Notes under the pieces: model-generated
The model's input: the letters and a program-made list of their open reading frames with translations, nothing else
Told to the model about the DNA's origin: nothing
The model's database searches: none
Assembly (NCBI GenBank): GCA_963803545.1
Contig: CAWDMX010000001.1
Span: 620,001-684,000 of the forward strand
Direction of reading: 5' to 3'
Length of the DNA stretch: 64,000 nt
Source: Legionella_C sp963803545
GTDB lineage: Bacteria > Pseudomonadota > Gammaproteobacteria > Legionellales > Legionellaceae
Shown here: in pieces, positions 35,921 through 44,683 of the stretch
Layout of the letters: each line of letters begins with the position of its first letter
Position numbering within the stretch: the first letter of the stretch is position 1
Translations under genes and position numbers: made by a program

Positions 35921-36981
35921 AAAATTCCTTTAGTCGATGGCACGCTATCGTTGGTTTGTTGGATGGCTTGACCAAGTGCTCGCCCCAATGCTTTAAAACA
36001 AGCCTCAATCATGTGGTGGTGGTTTTCACCGGTCACGTTTACGTGAATAGCCGCGCTTAAGCTATTGGCTAATGATTTAAAAAAATGAGGAACCATTTCA
36101 GTTGCCATGCCGCCTACAAATTCGCGTGTAAATGGGCTCTGAAAATTACAAAAAGGTCGTCCGCACACATCGATGCTAACGGAAGCCAACGACTCGTCCA
36201 TTGGTAGCGTAAAACCGTAGCGAGCAATGCCCCACTTGTCACCCAGGGCTTCTTTTATTCCCTCGCCAAGCGTAATAGCGGTGTCTTCAATTAAATGATG
36301 ATCGTCAACCTCAACATCACCGGTTGCTGTTAATTGCACAGTAAACCCACCATGTTTCGCTACCTGCTCAAGCATGTGGCTAAAAAATGGAATAGGCGTA
36401 TTAATTTGACTGGGCTTATCACAGTCTAGGGCTACGCTTAGGTCAACGGAGGTTTCTTTTGTTTGGCGCTTAATACGCGACCTACGCTTTTCTGCAAGGA
36501 TGGTCTGCGCAATATCCGGCCAACAATTTTTATCTGAAACAACTAGGAACGGTATTTTTAAATTCTGAGCCAATTGCTTATCGCTCTCTCTATCGCCAAT
36601 AACCCATGATTGTTCTGCGTTCATTGGGTGTTGTTGTAAAAAGGTGGTTAGCAACCGCGTTTTTGGTTTGCGGCAGTCGCAGTTTTCCTCGGGCTTATGG
36701 GGGCAAATAAAAATCGCATCAAAATGGATGCCTTGAGAGGCAAAAATATCTAGAATAAAGTCATGGCAAAGTTGAAAAGAGGCTTCTGGAAAGCTGCTTG
36801 TACCCAGACCATCCTGATTGCTTACCATCACTAATTTGAAGCCGCCCTTTATTAAAGACAGCAAAGCAGGAATAACATTTTGACAGAGCCTAATTTTATT
36901 TAAGGCATCAACTTGATAGTCGAGAGGTTCTTTGACGAGCGTTCCGTCACGGTCGATAAATACTATATTTTGTAATGTCAT
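35917..36981 (-). CDS. hisB: Bifunctional histidinol-phosphatase / imidazoleglycerol-phosphate dehydratase
   Basis: A 354-residue HisB of the enteric bifunctional type. The N-terminal HAD phosphatase has FIDRDGTLVKEPLDYQ and a zinc-binding segment CPHKPEENCDCRKPKTR. The C-terminal dehydratase has DHHLIEDTAITLGEGI, MDESLASVSIDVCGRP and TGENHHHMIEACFKALGRAL. I chose ATG 36981 (MTLQNIVFIDRDG) because TAGGAG, overlapping the hisC stop, is well placed. A longer frame to 37014 runs inside hisC. hisH overlaps its end. Confidence 0.95.
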   Translation of the reverse strand: MTLQNIVFIDRDGTLVKEPLDYQVDALNKIRLCQNVIPALLSLIKGGFKLVMVSNQDGLGTSSFPEASFQLCHDFILDIFASQGIHFDAIFICPHKPEENCDCRKPKTRLLTTFLQQHPMNAEQSWVIGDRESDKQLAQNLKIPFLVVSDKNCWPDIAQTILAEKRRSRIKRQTKETSVDLSVALDCDKPSQINTPIPFFSHMLEQVAKHGGFTVQLTATGDVEVDDHHLIEDTAITLGEGIKEALGDKWGIARYGFTLPMDESLASVSIDVCGRPFCNFQSPFTREFVGGMATEMVPHFFKSLANSLSAAIHVNVTGENHHHMIEACFKALGRALGQAIQQTNDSVPSTKGIL

Positions 36982-36989
36982 GGGAACTC

Positions 36990-38033
36990 CTACACTTGAA
37001 ACAGTTTCAAACAATTTAAAAGTAACGCATTTTGCGCTTCATCGCCTACGGTAATACGTAAATGATGGTGCAGCTGCTGGGTGCCGTTAAAACGACGTAC
37101 AGCAATACCTTGTTCGGAAAAAAGGTGAAAAAGCTTATCCGCATGGATTGTTTTGATGAGTAAAAAGTTCGCATCGCTGGGGTAGAGCGTTATCCATGGG
37201 TAACGCTCTAATGCTTGTACAAGCATCGAGCGTGCGGCCAGTATTTGTTCCAGGGCTGTTTTAAACCATCTTGGGTTTGCTAGGCTTTGCGTCGCCGTAT
37301 CAATCACCTGGTTCGATAAGCGGTAGGGCGCTAAAGTATTCTGAACGCTCTCAATTAAGGCTGGGTTTGCGATGATGGAACCCAAACGAAGTCCTGCCAA
37401 TCCATAGGCCTTTGATAACGTTCGAAGGACCACGAGATTATCGTATTTTGCGATGAGGCTTGCAGCACTTAAGTCACTCGAAAATTCAATATAGGCCTCA
37501 TCGACAACAATTATCGAACGGTCTCTAAATTGCTCACAGAGTGAGGCAATAGTAGATAAATCCAAACTATTGCCGGTTGGATTATTTGGTCTGCAAATCA
37601 TGATGAGCTTACAGTTTTTACGCCAGGTTTTTTCAACGTTGTTTAAGGGAAAGCTAAAGTTATCTTCGTGATTAAGAGGGCAATCAATAACCTGCGCAAG
37701 CTGTAAGCGCGCAAAAAAAGCGTACATAGAAAAGGTTGGCGAAAACTGCATCACACGGTCAATTCCTGGCCGTAAAAAAAGACGCATTAAGGCGTCAATG
37801 CCCTCATCGCTGCCGCGTGTTATTAGTAATTGCGAGGATTTAATGCGGTATAAAGCCGCTAATATAGCCTGTAAGCTCTGTTCTTGTTTCTCGCATGGAT
37901 ATCGATTTAAACTTGAGCTTAATGGAGACCAAGGCAGTTCATTAAGGTGCAATCGGTGTTTCATAGCGTCACCGCAGGCTTGATACCTCTTGGTTGCTAT
38001 TAAATCCGGACGAATTAGGTTGAGGCTTGTCAT
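36990..38033 (-). CDS. hisC: Histidinol-phosphate aminotransferase
   Basis: HisC (347 residues) is a PLP aminotransferase. The lysine that binds PLP is in RTLSKAYGLAGLRLGS. ICRPNNPTGNSLD and IIVVDEAYIEFS are the other conserved cofactor-binding motifs. Its ATG overlaps the hisD stop (ATGA). Length is close to E. coli HisC. Confidence 0.96.
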   Translation of the reverse strand: MTSLNLIRPDLIATKRYQACGDAMKHRLHLNELPWSPLSSSLNRYPCEKQEQSLQAILAALYRIKSSQLLITRGSDEGIDALMRLFLRPGIDRVMQFSPTFSMYAFFARLQLAQVIDCPLNHEDNFSFPLNNVEKTWRKNCKLIMICRPNNPTGNSLDLSTIASLCEQFRDRSIIVVDEAYIEFSSDLSAASLIAKYDNLVVLRTLSKAYGLAGLRLGSIIANPALIESVQNTLAPYRLSNQVIDTATQSLANPRWFKTALEQILAARSMLVQALERYPWITLYPSDANFLLIKTIHADKLFHLFSEQGIAVRRFNGTQQLHHHLRITVGDEAQNALLLNCLKLFQV

Positions 38034-39319
38034 TTTAACTCCTCCAATGCTTGCAAACGCAAGGTAATAGCATTGGCATGCGCATCCAACCCCTCTAAAT
38101 TGGCGAGCGTCTGTGCCACAGGACCCAGCGATTGAATGCCAACTTCAGTAATGGATTGAATACTAATTGCTTTTAAAAAGTCCGCGGTGCTCAACCCGCT
38201 GTGATTTCGAGCGTAGCCATTAGTGGGTAAAACGTGGTTACTCCCGGTTGCATAATCTCCCATCGTTTCAGCCGCCCAAGGACCTACAAAAATAGTTCCT
38301 GCGCAGATAATGTTGTTGGCATAATCCGCTGCATCAACGCGATTAATTATTAAATGTTCTGGTGCATAATTATTAATAATTGCCAGTTGTTGCGCTTTAT
38401 CGGAACATATTATGACGGAGCCAAACGGTAAAGCACGAAGAATAATTTCTTTTCGTGCTAATTGGTTTAGTTGTGTTGAAAGAGCGTCAATGACCGCATC
38501 CGCGAATGCTTTGTTTTCACAAATACAAATAACCTGTGAATCAGGGCCGTGTTCTGCTTGGGCTAATAAATCTGCGGCAATGAAAACGGGGTTTGCAAAG
38601 CTGTCTGCTAGAATCATTACCTCAGAAGGGCCGGCGGGTATATCAATTGCTGCACCCCTGGGGTCGTTACTTACAAAGGTTTTAGCCTGTTCAACGTATT
38701 GGTTACCAGGGCCAAATATTTTATCCACTTTAGGGACGGTTTGAGTACCATAAGCCATGGCAGCAATGGCTTGCGCGCCACCAATTTTATAAATGGAATC
38801 AACCCCACATAAACGCGCAGCAACTAAAAGTGTCTCGTCAATTGCGCCGTTGGACGATGGTGGGGTGCATAGTACGCGCACTGGACATCCGGCAATACCG
38901 GCAGGAATAGCCTGCATCAGCAATGATGAAACCAGACCATTAGGGACGTACAATCCCACCGATTGAATGGAGCGATACACCCGCTCAATGACAACACCGT
39001 TGGCGGTATGGATTTTTAGGGATGAAGGCGTTAGGGCTTTATGATAAGTGGTAATGGTTTGAATGGCGACGGTAAGCGCTTGCCGCGTTTCTTCTGAGAC
39101 CTGGGCGGCGAGTAACTCCGATGGTGAGACGGCAAGTGAATCGAGTTTAACGCCATCAAATTTTTCTGTTAGCTCAAACAATGCAGCGTCACCGTGCTTT
39201 TGAACAGCCGCGACAACGCTTTCAATGGTTTTTTTTACAGAGGCTCCTTTGGGCGCGCGGGTTAATAGTTGTTTCTGCTCTGCTGGTGATGCGGTATCCC
39301 AAGTGATAATTTTTAACAT
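38030..39319 (-). CDS. hisD: Histidinol dehydrogenase
   Basis: HisD (429 residues) oxidises histidinol to histidine with NAD and zinc. YVPNGLVSSLLMQAIPAGIA, KIFGPGNQYVEQAK, DIPAGPSEVMILAD, LLAQAEHGPDSQ with the zinc ligands, and APEHLIIN are all present. It starts 3 bases after hisG ends. No lesion is seen. Confidence 0.97.
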   Translation of the reverse strand: MLKIITWDTASPAEQKQLLTRAPKGASVKKTIESVVAAVQKHGDAALFELTEKFDGVKLDSLAVSPSELLAAQVSEETRQALTVAIQTITTYHKALTPSSLKIHTANGVVIERVYRSIQSVGLYVPNGLVSSLLMQAIPAGIAGCPVRVLCTPPSSNGAIDETLLVAARLCGVDSIYKIGGAQAIAAMAYGTQTVPKVDKIFGPGNQYVEQAKTFVSNDPRGAAIDIPAGPSEVMILADSFANPVFIAADLLAQAEHGPDSQVICICENKAFADAVIDALSTQLNQLARKEIILRALPFGSVIICSDKAQQLAIINNYAPEHLIINRVDAADYANNIICAGTIFVGPWAAETMGDYATGSNHVLPTNGYARNHSGLSTADFLKAISIQSITEVGIQSLGPVAQTLANLEGLDAHANAITLRLQALEELK

Positions 39320-39322
39320 AAA

Positions 39323-40204
39323 TTACTCCAGCATCTTTTCAATCGGTAAAACTAGAATCGAGCTTGCGCCTAAGGATTTAAGCGTCTCTAATGTATCCCA
39401 AAAAACTTTTTCTTGAGAGACAACATGAACCGCAACTTTATCTGGGCTTTCGGGAAGCGCCAGAATAGTAGGCGACTCAGCACCTGGTAATTGTTTGCAA
39501 ATAAGGGATAACGCATCCCTTGGCGCATGAAAAAGAATATATTTTCGAGAGTCTGCGTGCAGCACGGCCTGGATGCGACGAGCCAATAGCTCAAATAACG
39601 CTTGTTTTTCTTGGGATATTATCCGTGTTGTTTGAATAAACATTGCCTGACTTTCCAATACGACATCAACCTCCGTCAATTTATTATCTTCTAAGGTTTG
39701 GCCACTGGAAACTAAGTCGCAAATAACATCGCTCATTCCCATTCGAGGCGCAACTTCCACCGATCCGGAAAGAATTAGTAATTCGGCTTGTATTTGGCGT
39801 TCTTCCAAGTATTTTGTCAGTAGCCGGGGGTAACTCGTTGCTATCCTTTTTCCCTCTAAACTTTTGGCGTTTTGATAATCGAATGTTTCAGGAACAGCAA
39901 TGGATAAACGGCAACGGCAGCTTCCTAATGACAAAATAGTGCGGTATGCATTTAAAGGAGCACTAGCTACGGCCTCAAGTAAACCATTTTCACCCACAAT
40001 GCCACCATCACAGAGGCCATCAAAGACAAGTGTCGGAATGTCATCATCACGAACAAACAGTAAATCAATGGGGAAATTATCTACATGGGTCAAAAGCGCA
40101 TTCTCTTTAATTCGAAACTGCAATCCACATCGCTGTAACAAACTAATAGCCTCTTGTGATAAGCGTCCTTTTTTTTGCAAAGCAAGTCTTAATCGTGTCG
40201 TCAT
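39323..40204 (-). CDS. hisG: ATP phosphoribosyltransferase, long form
   Basis: HisG (293 residues) commits PRPP and ATP to histidine synthesis. LRLALQKKGRLSQEAISLLQ, the PRPP-binding SGSVEVAPRMGMSDVICDLV and a C-terminal regulatory domain of about 75 residues are present, so this is the long, histidine-inhibited form that needs no HisZ. Its ATG overlaps the stop of the TrpR-like gene (ATGA), so it is coupled to that regulator. Confidence 0.96.
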   Translation of the reverse strand: MTTRLRLALQKKGRLSQEAISLLQRCGLQFRIKENALLTHVDNFPIDLLFVRDDDIPTLVFDGLCDGGIVGENGLLEAVASAPLNAYRTILSLGSCRCRLSIAVPETFDYQNAKSLEGKRIATSYPRLLTKYLEERQIQAELLILSGSVEVAPRMGMSDVICDLVSSGQTLEDNKLTEVDVVLESQAMFIQTTRIISQEKQALFELLARRIQAVLHADSRKYILFHAPRDALSLICKQLPGAESPTILALPESPDKVAVHVVSQEKVFWDTLETLKSLGASSILVLPIEKMLE

Positions 40205-40497
40205 GTTTTATCCACCCTTTCTGTCATTAATGCGTAGCCACCATTTCCCCGGGTAAGAAACCGTGCTACCCGGGTAATGGTGGTAACACTTACTCCTGTT
40301 TGTTCATGAATACTTCGATACGGGATCCCTTCTTGAAGCAGGGGTACCACCTGCCAACGGTCAGTCATGGCTTCTAATTCAGCCGGCGTACAGAGATCTG
40401 AGAAGAAGGCGCATGCCTCGTCTTGATTGGCTAGTAAGCTAATCGAATGCATGAGATGCTGAAATGCTTGTTCTTTATACGAATAATGTACTTTCAT
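40201..40497 (-). CDS. TrpR-like (YerC/YecD family) transcriptional regulator heading the his operon
   Basis: A 98-residue DNA-binding protein. FFSDLCTPAELEAMTDRWQV and GIPYRSIHEQTGVSVTTITR (helix-turn-helix) followed by VARFLTRGNGGYALM match the TrpR/YerC-YecD family. A TrpR-like gene at this place regulates histidine genes in some gammaproteobacteria (called HisR in Xanthomonadales), so it is probably the operon's own repressor; that role is inference. It is the first gene after a strong promoter and overlaps hisG by 4 bases. Confidence 0.85.
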   Translation of the reverse strand: MKVHYSYKEQAFQHLMHSISLLANQDEACAFFSDLCTPAELEAMTDRWQVVPLLQEGIPYRSIHEQTGVSVTTITRVARFLTRGNGGYALMTERVDKT

Positions 40498-40502
40498 AAT
40501 AA

Positions 40503-40540
40503 TGTAACACCATGATGTAACGTTAATGCATTGTAGTAAC
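40503..40540. promoter_or_regulatory. Candidate operator repeats at the his promoter
   Basis: The motif GTAAC occurs three times between the -10 and the start codon (40504-40508, 40517-40521, 40536-40540), twice as TGTAAC. A small palindrome TAACGTTA (40518-40525) covers the predicted transcription start. This is a plausible binding site for the TrpR-like regulator, but no operator for this family member is known to me. Confidence 0.35.
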
Positions 40541-40558
40541 TCAAAGCGTTGGTGTCAA
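40530..40558 (-). promoter_or_regulatory. Promoter of the his operon
   Basis: On the minus strand TTGACA (40558-40553) and TACAAT (40535-40530) are separated by 17 bases, a near-perfect sigma-70 promoter. Transcription would start near 40523, about 25 bases before the regulator's ATG. Confidence 0.85.
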
Positions 40559-40965
40559 GACGGTTATTAGTTAAACTACGACATGGGACGCCGACGTCGC
40601 ATGCAAAGGGGGCGCAGAATGTTGCGCGCATTATTCTACAGGTTCATTGGCGTATTTTATCCGGTAACCGTGGGTCAAGGAGCTGCTTTTTTAGGGGGTC
40701 AATAAGGGTCGTTGTGCAACTCTTTGGGGAGCGGCTTCTTGATGACAGCAGTGCGTGCAGGCGAAGGCGCCTTGACCCTCGCGTTTGATTTAGGATTATA
40801 GCTGTTTTGTGAGGCGAATTGACCGAAAACTGCGGCCAATTTCATAGTTAAAATTGAAAAATAACGTTACAAGCTGCAGCGTATTAATAAGCACTGGGTT
40901 AATTCAGCCTTGGAAAAAATGGGGGCGATTCGTGAAAAATGAAAAATAGTGGCGTGTTTATAGGC
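40559..40965. other. Gene-free stretch upstream of the his operon
   Basis: No supported gene is seen. An open frame of 79 codons on the plus strand (40549-40788) overlaps the his promoter and has no family features. Confidence 0.4.
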
Positions 40966-41342
40966 TTAGAAAGGGTGGTCGCTTGCATGGTTTAAATGGC
41001 GGGCTTTCCCTACTTTAATAACTGCGCGCACATCCCAGAGACCTTTACTAGGCGTGGTCTTTAAAGGGAAGAGATTGTTGCAGCTGTCATCACGACCTAA
41101 TGTTTTATACAAATTAAATCCTACGAGGCGTAAGGTGTGATTTCCAGAGCGTCGTCCAATTGTGACCGTTCGCCGCATGACTTTGTGAAGCCGTTGTTTG
41201 TAGACATACAAATATTAGCCAGGTGATTTTCAGTGCCTGGTTCCGCCTGCAGATGTAATGTAAAATTCTGAAAACTGCTTGCATGTGCTGGTGAAAACAC
41301 CGCCCCGGCTATAATGACGATGGATGTAAGATAACGTAACAT
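40966..41342 (-). pseudogene. Small secreted protein, apparently frameshifted
   Basis: From ATG 41342 (AGGAAA ribosome site) the frame gives a good signal peptide, MLRYLTSIVIIAGAVFSPAHA, cut before SSFQNF, then FTLHLQAEPGTENHLANIC to a stop near 41121. A second frame overlapping it reads TVTIGRRSGNHTLRLVGFN and KTLGRDDSCNNLFPLKTTPS to a stop at 40966. The two pieces together look like one small exported beta-rich protein broken between about 41150 and 41200. I do not recognise the family. If the first frame alone is real, it encodes a protein of about 73 residues. Confidence 0.4.
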
Positions 41343-41792
41343 ATTAAATTTCCTAAAAAATTTAACCGGGAATGATCGTACCATGAGCCCCAATAAGCGG
41401 ACGATATTTTGGAGCACAAAGGATGAAAATTACTCAAAAATGAATTGTCAAAACAACCCGAGCTTGGTTTGGAATCAGCGGCTGTCTGCAGAATGACGTG
41501 CTTTAAAATCATTCGTTAAGCTGGGTGATTGTTTTAATGCAGTGGTGGCTTTTCCAAATGCAAGTACCCAGACACTGCGGCAGCTAAACCATTGGGTTTT
41601 AGCAAAAACCACACATAGTAGCGGTCAGGGCTCGGGATGCACGAATCGCATCAATATTCGTTATATCAGCGCTGCTCGTGTTTGGAAATATATTGCAGCA
41701 AAGTACGCCGATGGAGGACGTCACCAACATGTTGTTGAAAAGCGTTCTTTTATCAAGTAATATCAGTGTATGTGTTTTACGGGCGGTGGCTT
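41343..41792. other. Stretch without a supported gene
   Basis: Short frames on both strands (for example 41542-41760 plus, 41599-41856 minus) lack motifs and good start sites. This region should contain the promoters of the secreted-protein remnant and of the radical SAM gene; none is obvious. Confidence 0.4.
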
Positions 41793-43007
41793 GTGGATAT
41801 TGATAAAAAACTTTACATTTTGGCGGATGCCGCGAAATACGACGCCTCGTGCTCAAGTAGCGGCTCTAAAAAAACGCGGACAGGAACAGGACTTGGCAGT
41901 ACCGAGGGCATGGGAATTTGCCATAGTTATACACCAGATGGTCGCTGCATCTCCTTATTGAAAGTATTGTTTACTAATTACTGTATTTTCGATTGCAAAT
42001 ATTGCGTTAATCGAATTTCCAGCGATGTTGCGCGTGCGCGATTTACCCCTAAAGAGGTTGTTGATTTAACGCTTGATTTTTACCGACGAAATTACATTGA
42101 AGGGCTTTTTCTAAGCTCCGGCATTATTAAGGATTCCGATTACACAATGGAGCAACTGATTACGGTTGCCAGAAGCCTGCGCGACGATCATAATTTTCGT
42201 GGTTACATACATTTAAAAACCATCCCTAATGCCTCCGAAAGCTTAATACAGGCTGCAGGTTTTTACGCGGATAGATTGAGTGTAAACATCGAGTTGCCCA
42301 CAAACGATGATTTGCAAAAACTAGCCCCAGAAAAAACGCACGCCTCATTAGAAAAAAACATGGCCGATATTGAGATGACGCGACAGGAAATTAGCGCTGA
42401 TAAAAAAAAGGGGATGAAGGTTCCTATTTTTACCCCGGCAGGGCAAAGCACGCAAATGATAGTTGGAGCAACGCCATCCTCCGATCAACGGATTCTACAA
42501 ACAGCCTCCTTGCTGTATAGCACGCATAAACTCAGACGCGTTTATTATTCCGCTTACAGTCCAACACCGCACCCCGATGCGCGGCTACCCAGCTCTGCAC
42601 CACCATTATTACGAGAACATCGCCTGTACCAAGCCGATTGGTTGCTTCGATTTTATAATTATAAGGTGGATGAAATAGCTCCTGAAAGCGCACCTAATTT
42701 AGCCATTGACGTAGATCCTAAAACAAGTTGGGCCTTGCGTAATCCTGATTTTTTTCCGTTGGATCTCAACCGAGCCAGTCGCTATGCTTTACTCCGAATA
42801 CCTGGAATAGGCGTTCGCTCTGTAGATAAAATCATTAACATAAGAAAGTTTCACCGCATCCGTTACGGCGACCTTAAACTCCTTAAAGTTGCGTTAAAAC
42901 GGGCAAAATATTTTATTATCACAGAAGACTACTCTCCTAAAGGGGTTAGCACGTCTCTGTTTAGCCCAAATGCTGGTCTGGCGCAACAGCTTGCGTTTGA
43001 GTTCTAA
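41793..43007 (+). CDS. Radical SAM protein linked to UdgX (putative DNA modification/repair)
   Basis: A protein of about 404 residues with the radical SAM cluster motif CIFDCKYC (CxxxCxxC) and the family start LADAAKYDASCSSSG. The C-terminus has a helix-hairpin-helix (LLRIPGIGVRSVDKII), suggesting DNA contact. Proteins of this family are encoded next to UdgX-type uracil-DNA glycosylases in many bacteria, and their reaction is not established. I favour GTG 41793, as it gives the family N-terminus; the frame is open from GTG 41766. The stop shares a base with the next start (TAATG). Confidence 0.85.
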   Translation: MDIDKKLYILADAAKYDASCSSSGSKKTRTGTGLGSTEGMGICHSYTPDGRCISLLKVLFTNYCIFDCKYCVNRISSDVARARFTPKEVVDLTLDFYRRNYIEGLFLSSGIIKDSDYTMEQLITVARSLRDDHNFRGYIHLKTIPNASESLIQAAGFYADRLSVNIELPTNDDLQKLAPEKTHASLEKNMADIEMTRQEISADKKKGMKVPIFTPAGQSTQMIVGATPSSDQRILQTASLLYSTHKLRRVYYSAYSPTPHPDARLPSSAPPLLREHRLYQADWLLRFYNYKVDEIAPESAPNLAIDVDPKTSWALRNPDFFPLDLNRASRYALLRIPGIGVRSVDKIINIRKFHRIRYGDLKLLKVALKRAKYFIITEDYSPKGVSTSLFSPNAGLAQQLAFEF

Positions 43008-44401
43008 TGCATCATTTAACCGTTAAAAATTTTGCTGAGTGGCGCAACTCCGCTCGCTATCTAATTAATAAGCGGGTCCCTCCACAGCATGTACGTTGGA
43101 CTAGCGCTACCGCGTCGCAAGGAGATTTATTTGATGCATTAACGATTCCAATTTCCGATAAACAAAATCAAAAAAAATTTACGGTTAGTAAAGCGTTTGT
43201 ATCCTTGGCTAATGGATTAAGCCACCATCGTGATATTAGAAAATGGGGATTAATGTACCAATTGCTTTGGCGAATTTGCAACAAAGAGCCTCAGCTATTA
43301 AAAATTGCCTCGGATCCACTGGTGCACGAGTCGATGCAAATGCTTAAGTCAGTGAAGCGTGACATGCATAAAATGAAAGCATTTGTACGGTTCTGTAAAT
43401 ACGACGAAGATGGCGAGCATTATTTAGCCTGGTATAAGCCAGACCACCTAATTGTTAAAGCTGTTGCCCCTTTTTTCCAACGCCGCTTCGCTGTAATGCG
43501 TTGGTCCATTATTACTCCCGATGAGTCCGTTTCATGGAATGGGAATGCGCTTGTTTTTGGTGAGGGGAAAATTCTTGATACCAATCCTCAGGATGGTTTA
43601 GAGCATTTATGGCGCACTTATTACCGCGCAATTTTTAATCCAGCTCGGGTAAAAGTTGCTGCAATGAAGCGCGAAATGCCGGCCCGATTTTGGCATAATC
43701 TTCCGGAGACAAGCCTAATACCGGAGTTGCTCGCTGAGGCGTCTTCCCGCGCCCACGCTATGATAGCGACGCGTGAAGGATTTGAAAGTTCGGCTTTAGA
43801 GTATGTTCCTCAAGAAAATAAATCACTGCAAAATCTACAGTCGGCGGCTATAGGCTGTAAAGGTTGCCCTCTTTATAAACCCGCAACCCAAACTGTTTTT
43901 GGAACGGGAAACCCTAAGGCAAAAATCATGGTCATTGGTGAGCAACCGGGCGACCTTGAGGACCTGCACGGACTTCCTTTTGTAGGGCCCGCAGGCGCGT
44001 TATTGCATCAATCTTTGATTAACGTAGGTGCAGATGCCGCGGATTTTTATTTCACAAATGCAGTAAAGCACTTCAAGTATAGTGTGACCAACTCTCATCG
44101 AATGCACCGCTCACCATCCATACGGGAAGTGCACGCGTGCAAGCCTTGGTTGCTGGCGGAAATAGAGGCAATTAAGCCAAAAGTTATTCTTTGTCTTGGG
44201 TTAACGGCTGCAAAAGCACTAATAAGTCCGGGATTTGTTATTAAAGAGGCACGCGGTGTTTTTGAAAAAAAAGAGGATTATATTATTGGAGCAACCTATC
44301 ATCCCGCGGCACTATTAAGGACAATTAACGCGCTTAAAAAGCAAGAAATGCTGCGAACGTTTGAGCAGGATATTCAAACGGCACACCGTTACAGCTTTTA
44401 A
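43007..44401 (+). CDS. DUF4130 domain fused to UdgX-type uracil-DNA glycosylase
   Basis: A 464-residue two-domain protein. The first 240 residues match DUF4130 (DIRKWGLMYQLLWRI, MHKMKAFVRFC, MRWSIITPDESVSW). The C-terminal domain is a family 4-like iron-sulfur UDG: C284-X2-C287, GEQPGDLEDLHGLPFVGPAG, HACKPWL and GATYHPAALLR. UdgX enzymes bind uracil sites covalently through a His in a KRRIH loop. Here the loop reads TNSHRMHRSPS, keeping the key His (367) but changing the preceding residues. It is coupled to the radical SAM gene, which implies a joint repair role. Confidence 0.88.
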   Translation: MHHLTVKNFAEWRNSARYLINKRVPPQHVRWTSATASQGDLFDALTIPISDKQNQKKFTVSKAFVSLANGLSHHRDIRKWGLMYQLLWRICNKEPQLLKIASDPLVHESMQMLKSVKRDMHKMKAFVRFCKYDEDGEHYLAWYKPDHLIVKAVAPFFQRRFAVMRWSIITPDESVSWNGNALVFGEGKILDTNPQDGLEHLWRTYYRAIFNPARVKVAAMKREMPARFWHNLPETSLIPELLAEASSRAHAMIATREGFESSALEYVPQENKSLQNLQSAAIGCKGCPLYKPATQTVFGTGNPKAKIMVIGEQPGDLEDLHGLPFVGPAGALLHQSLINVGADAADFYFTNAVKHFKYSVTNSHRMHRSPSIREVHACKPWLLAEIEAIKPKVILCLGLTAAKALISPGFVIKEARGVFEKKEDYIIGATYHPAALLRTINALKKQEMLRTFEQDIQTAHRYSF

Positions 44402-44532
44402 TATATAGTTTGCAAAAGATTCGATTAAGTCGCTAATAGAGTAGAAGGGGTGTGCAAACTTTAGTCTGTAATTAAGCACGACAATTAAAAATAGAAAATT
44501 TGAAAACTTAACTGGAATTGCTAAATGTTATT

Positions 44533-44541
44533 TGGTATTAT
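44533..44541 (+). promoter_or_regulatory. Extended -10 element before ffs
   Basis: TG-G-TATTAT (44533-44541) is an extended -10 about 15 bases before the 4.5S RNA sequence. No convincing -35 is seen. Confidence 0.5.
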
Positions 44542-44555
44542 TCTTTTTCACCAAT

Positions 44556-44668
44556 GGTGGCTGCAAGGGTCCCCTAGCGACGATAGATTGTGAACCCCGT
44601 CAGGCCTGGAAGGGAGCAGCGGTAATAATTGATTCGAGCGCAAGGTGTGGCTCTTGTAGCTGCCGCCC
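44556..44668 (+). ncRNA. ffs: 4.5S signal recognition particle RNA
   Basis: The conserved domain IV sequence GTCAGGCCTGGAAGGGAGC is present at 44599-44617, with the GGAA tetraloop and the asymmetric loop where Ffh binds. The ends pair: GGTGGC-TGCAAG (44556-44567) with CTTGTA...GCCGCC (44653-44667). Size, about 113 nt, matches the bacterial small form. It lies directly upstream of dnaX, a common arrangement. Ends are approximate. Confidence 0.93.
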
Positions 44669-44683
44669 AAAAGTGAATACCCA

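Noticed and set aside
40549..40788. Plus-strand open frame of 79 codons
   Set aside because: It overlaps the his promoter and has no coding features.
41542..41856. Overlapping short frames on both strands upstream of the radical SAM gene
   Set aside because: No motifs, poor starts, and they exclude each other.
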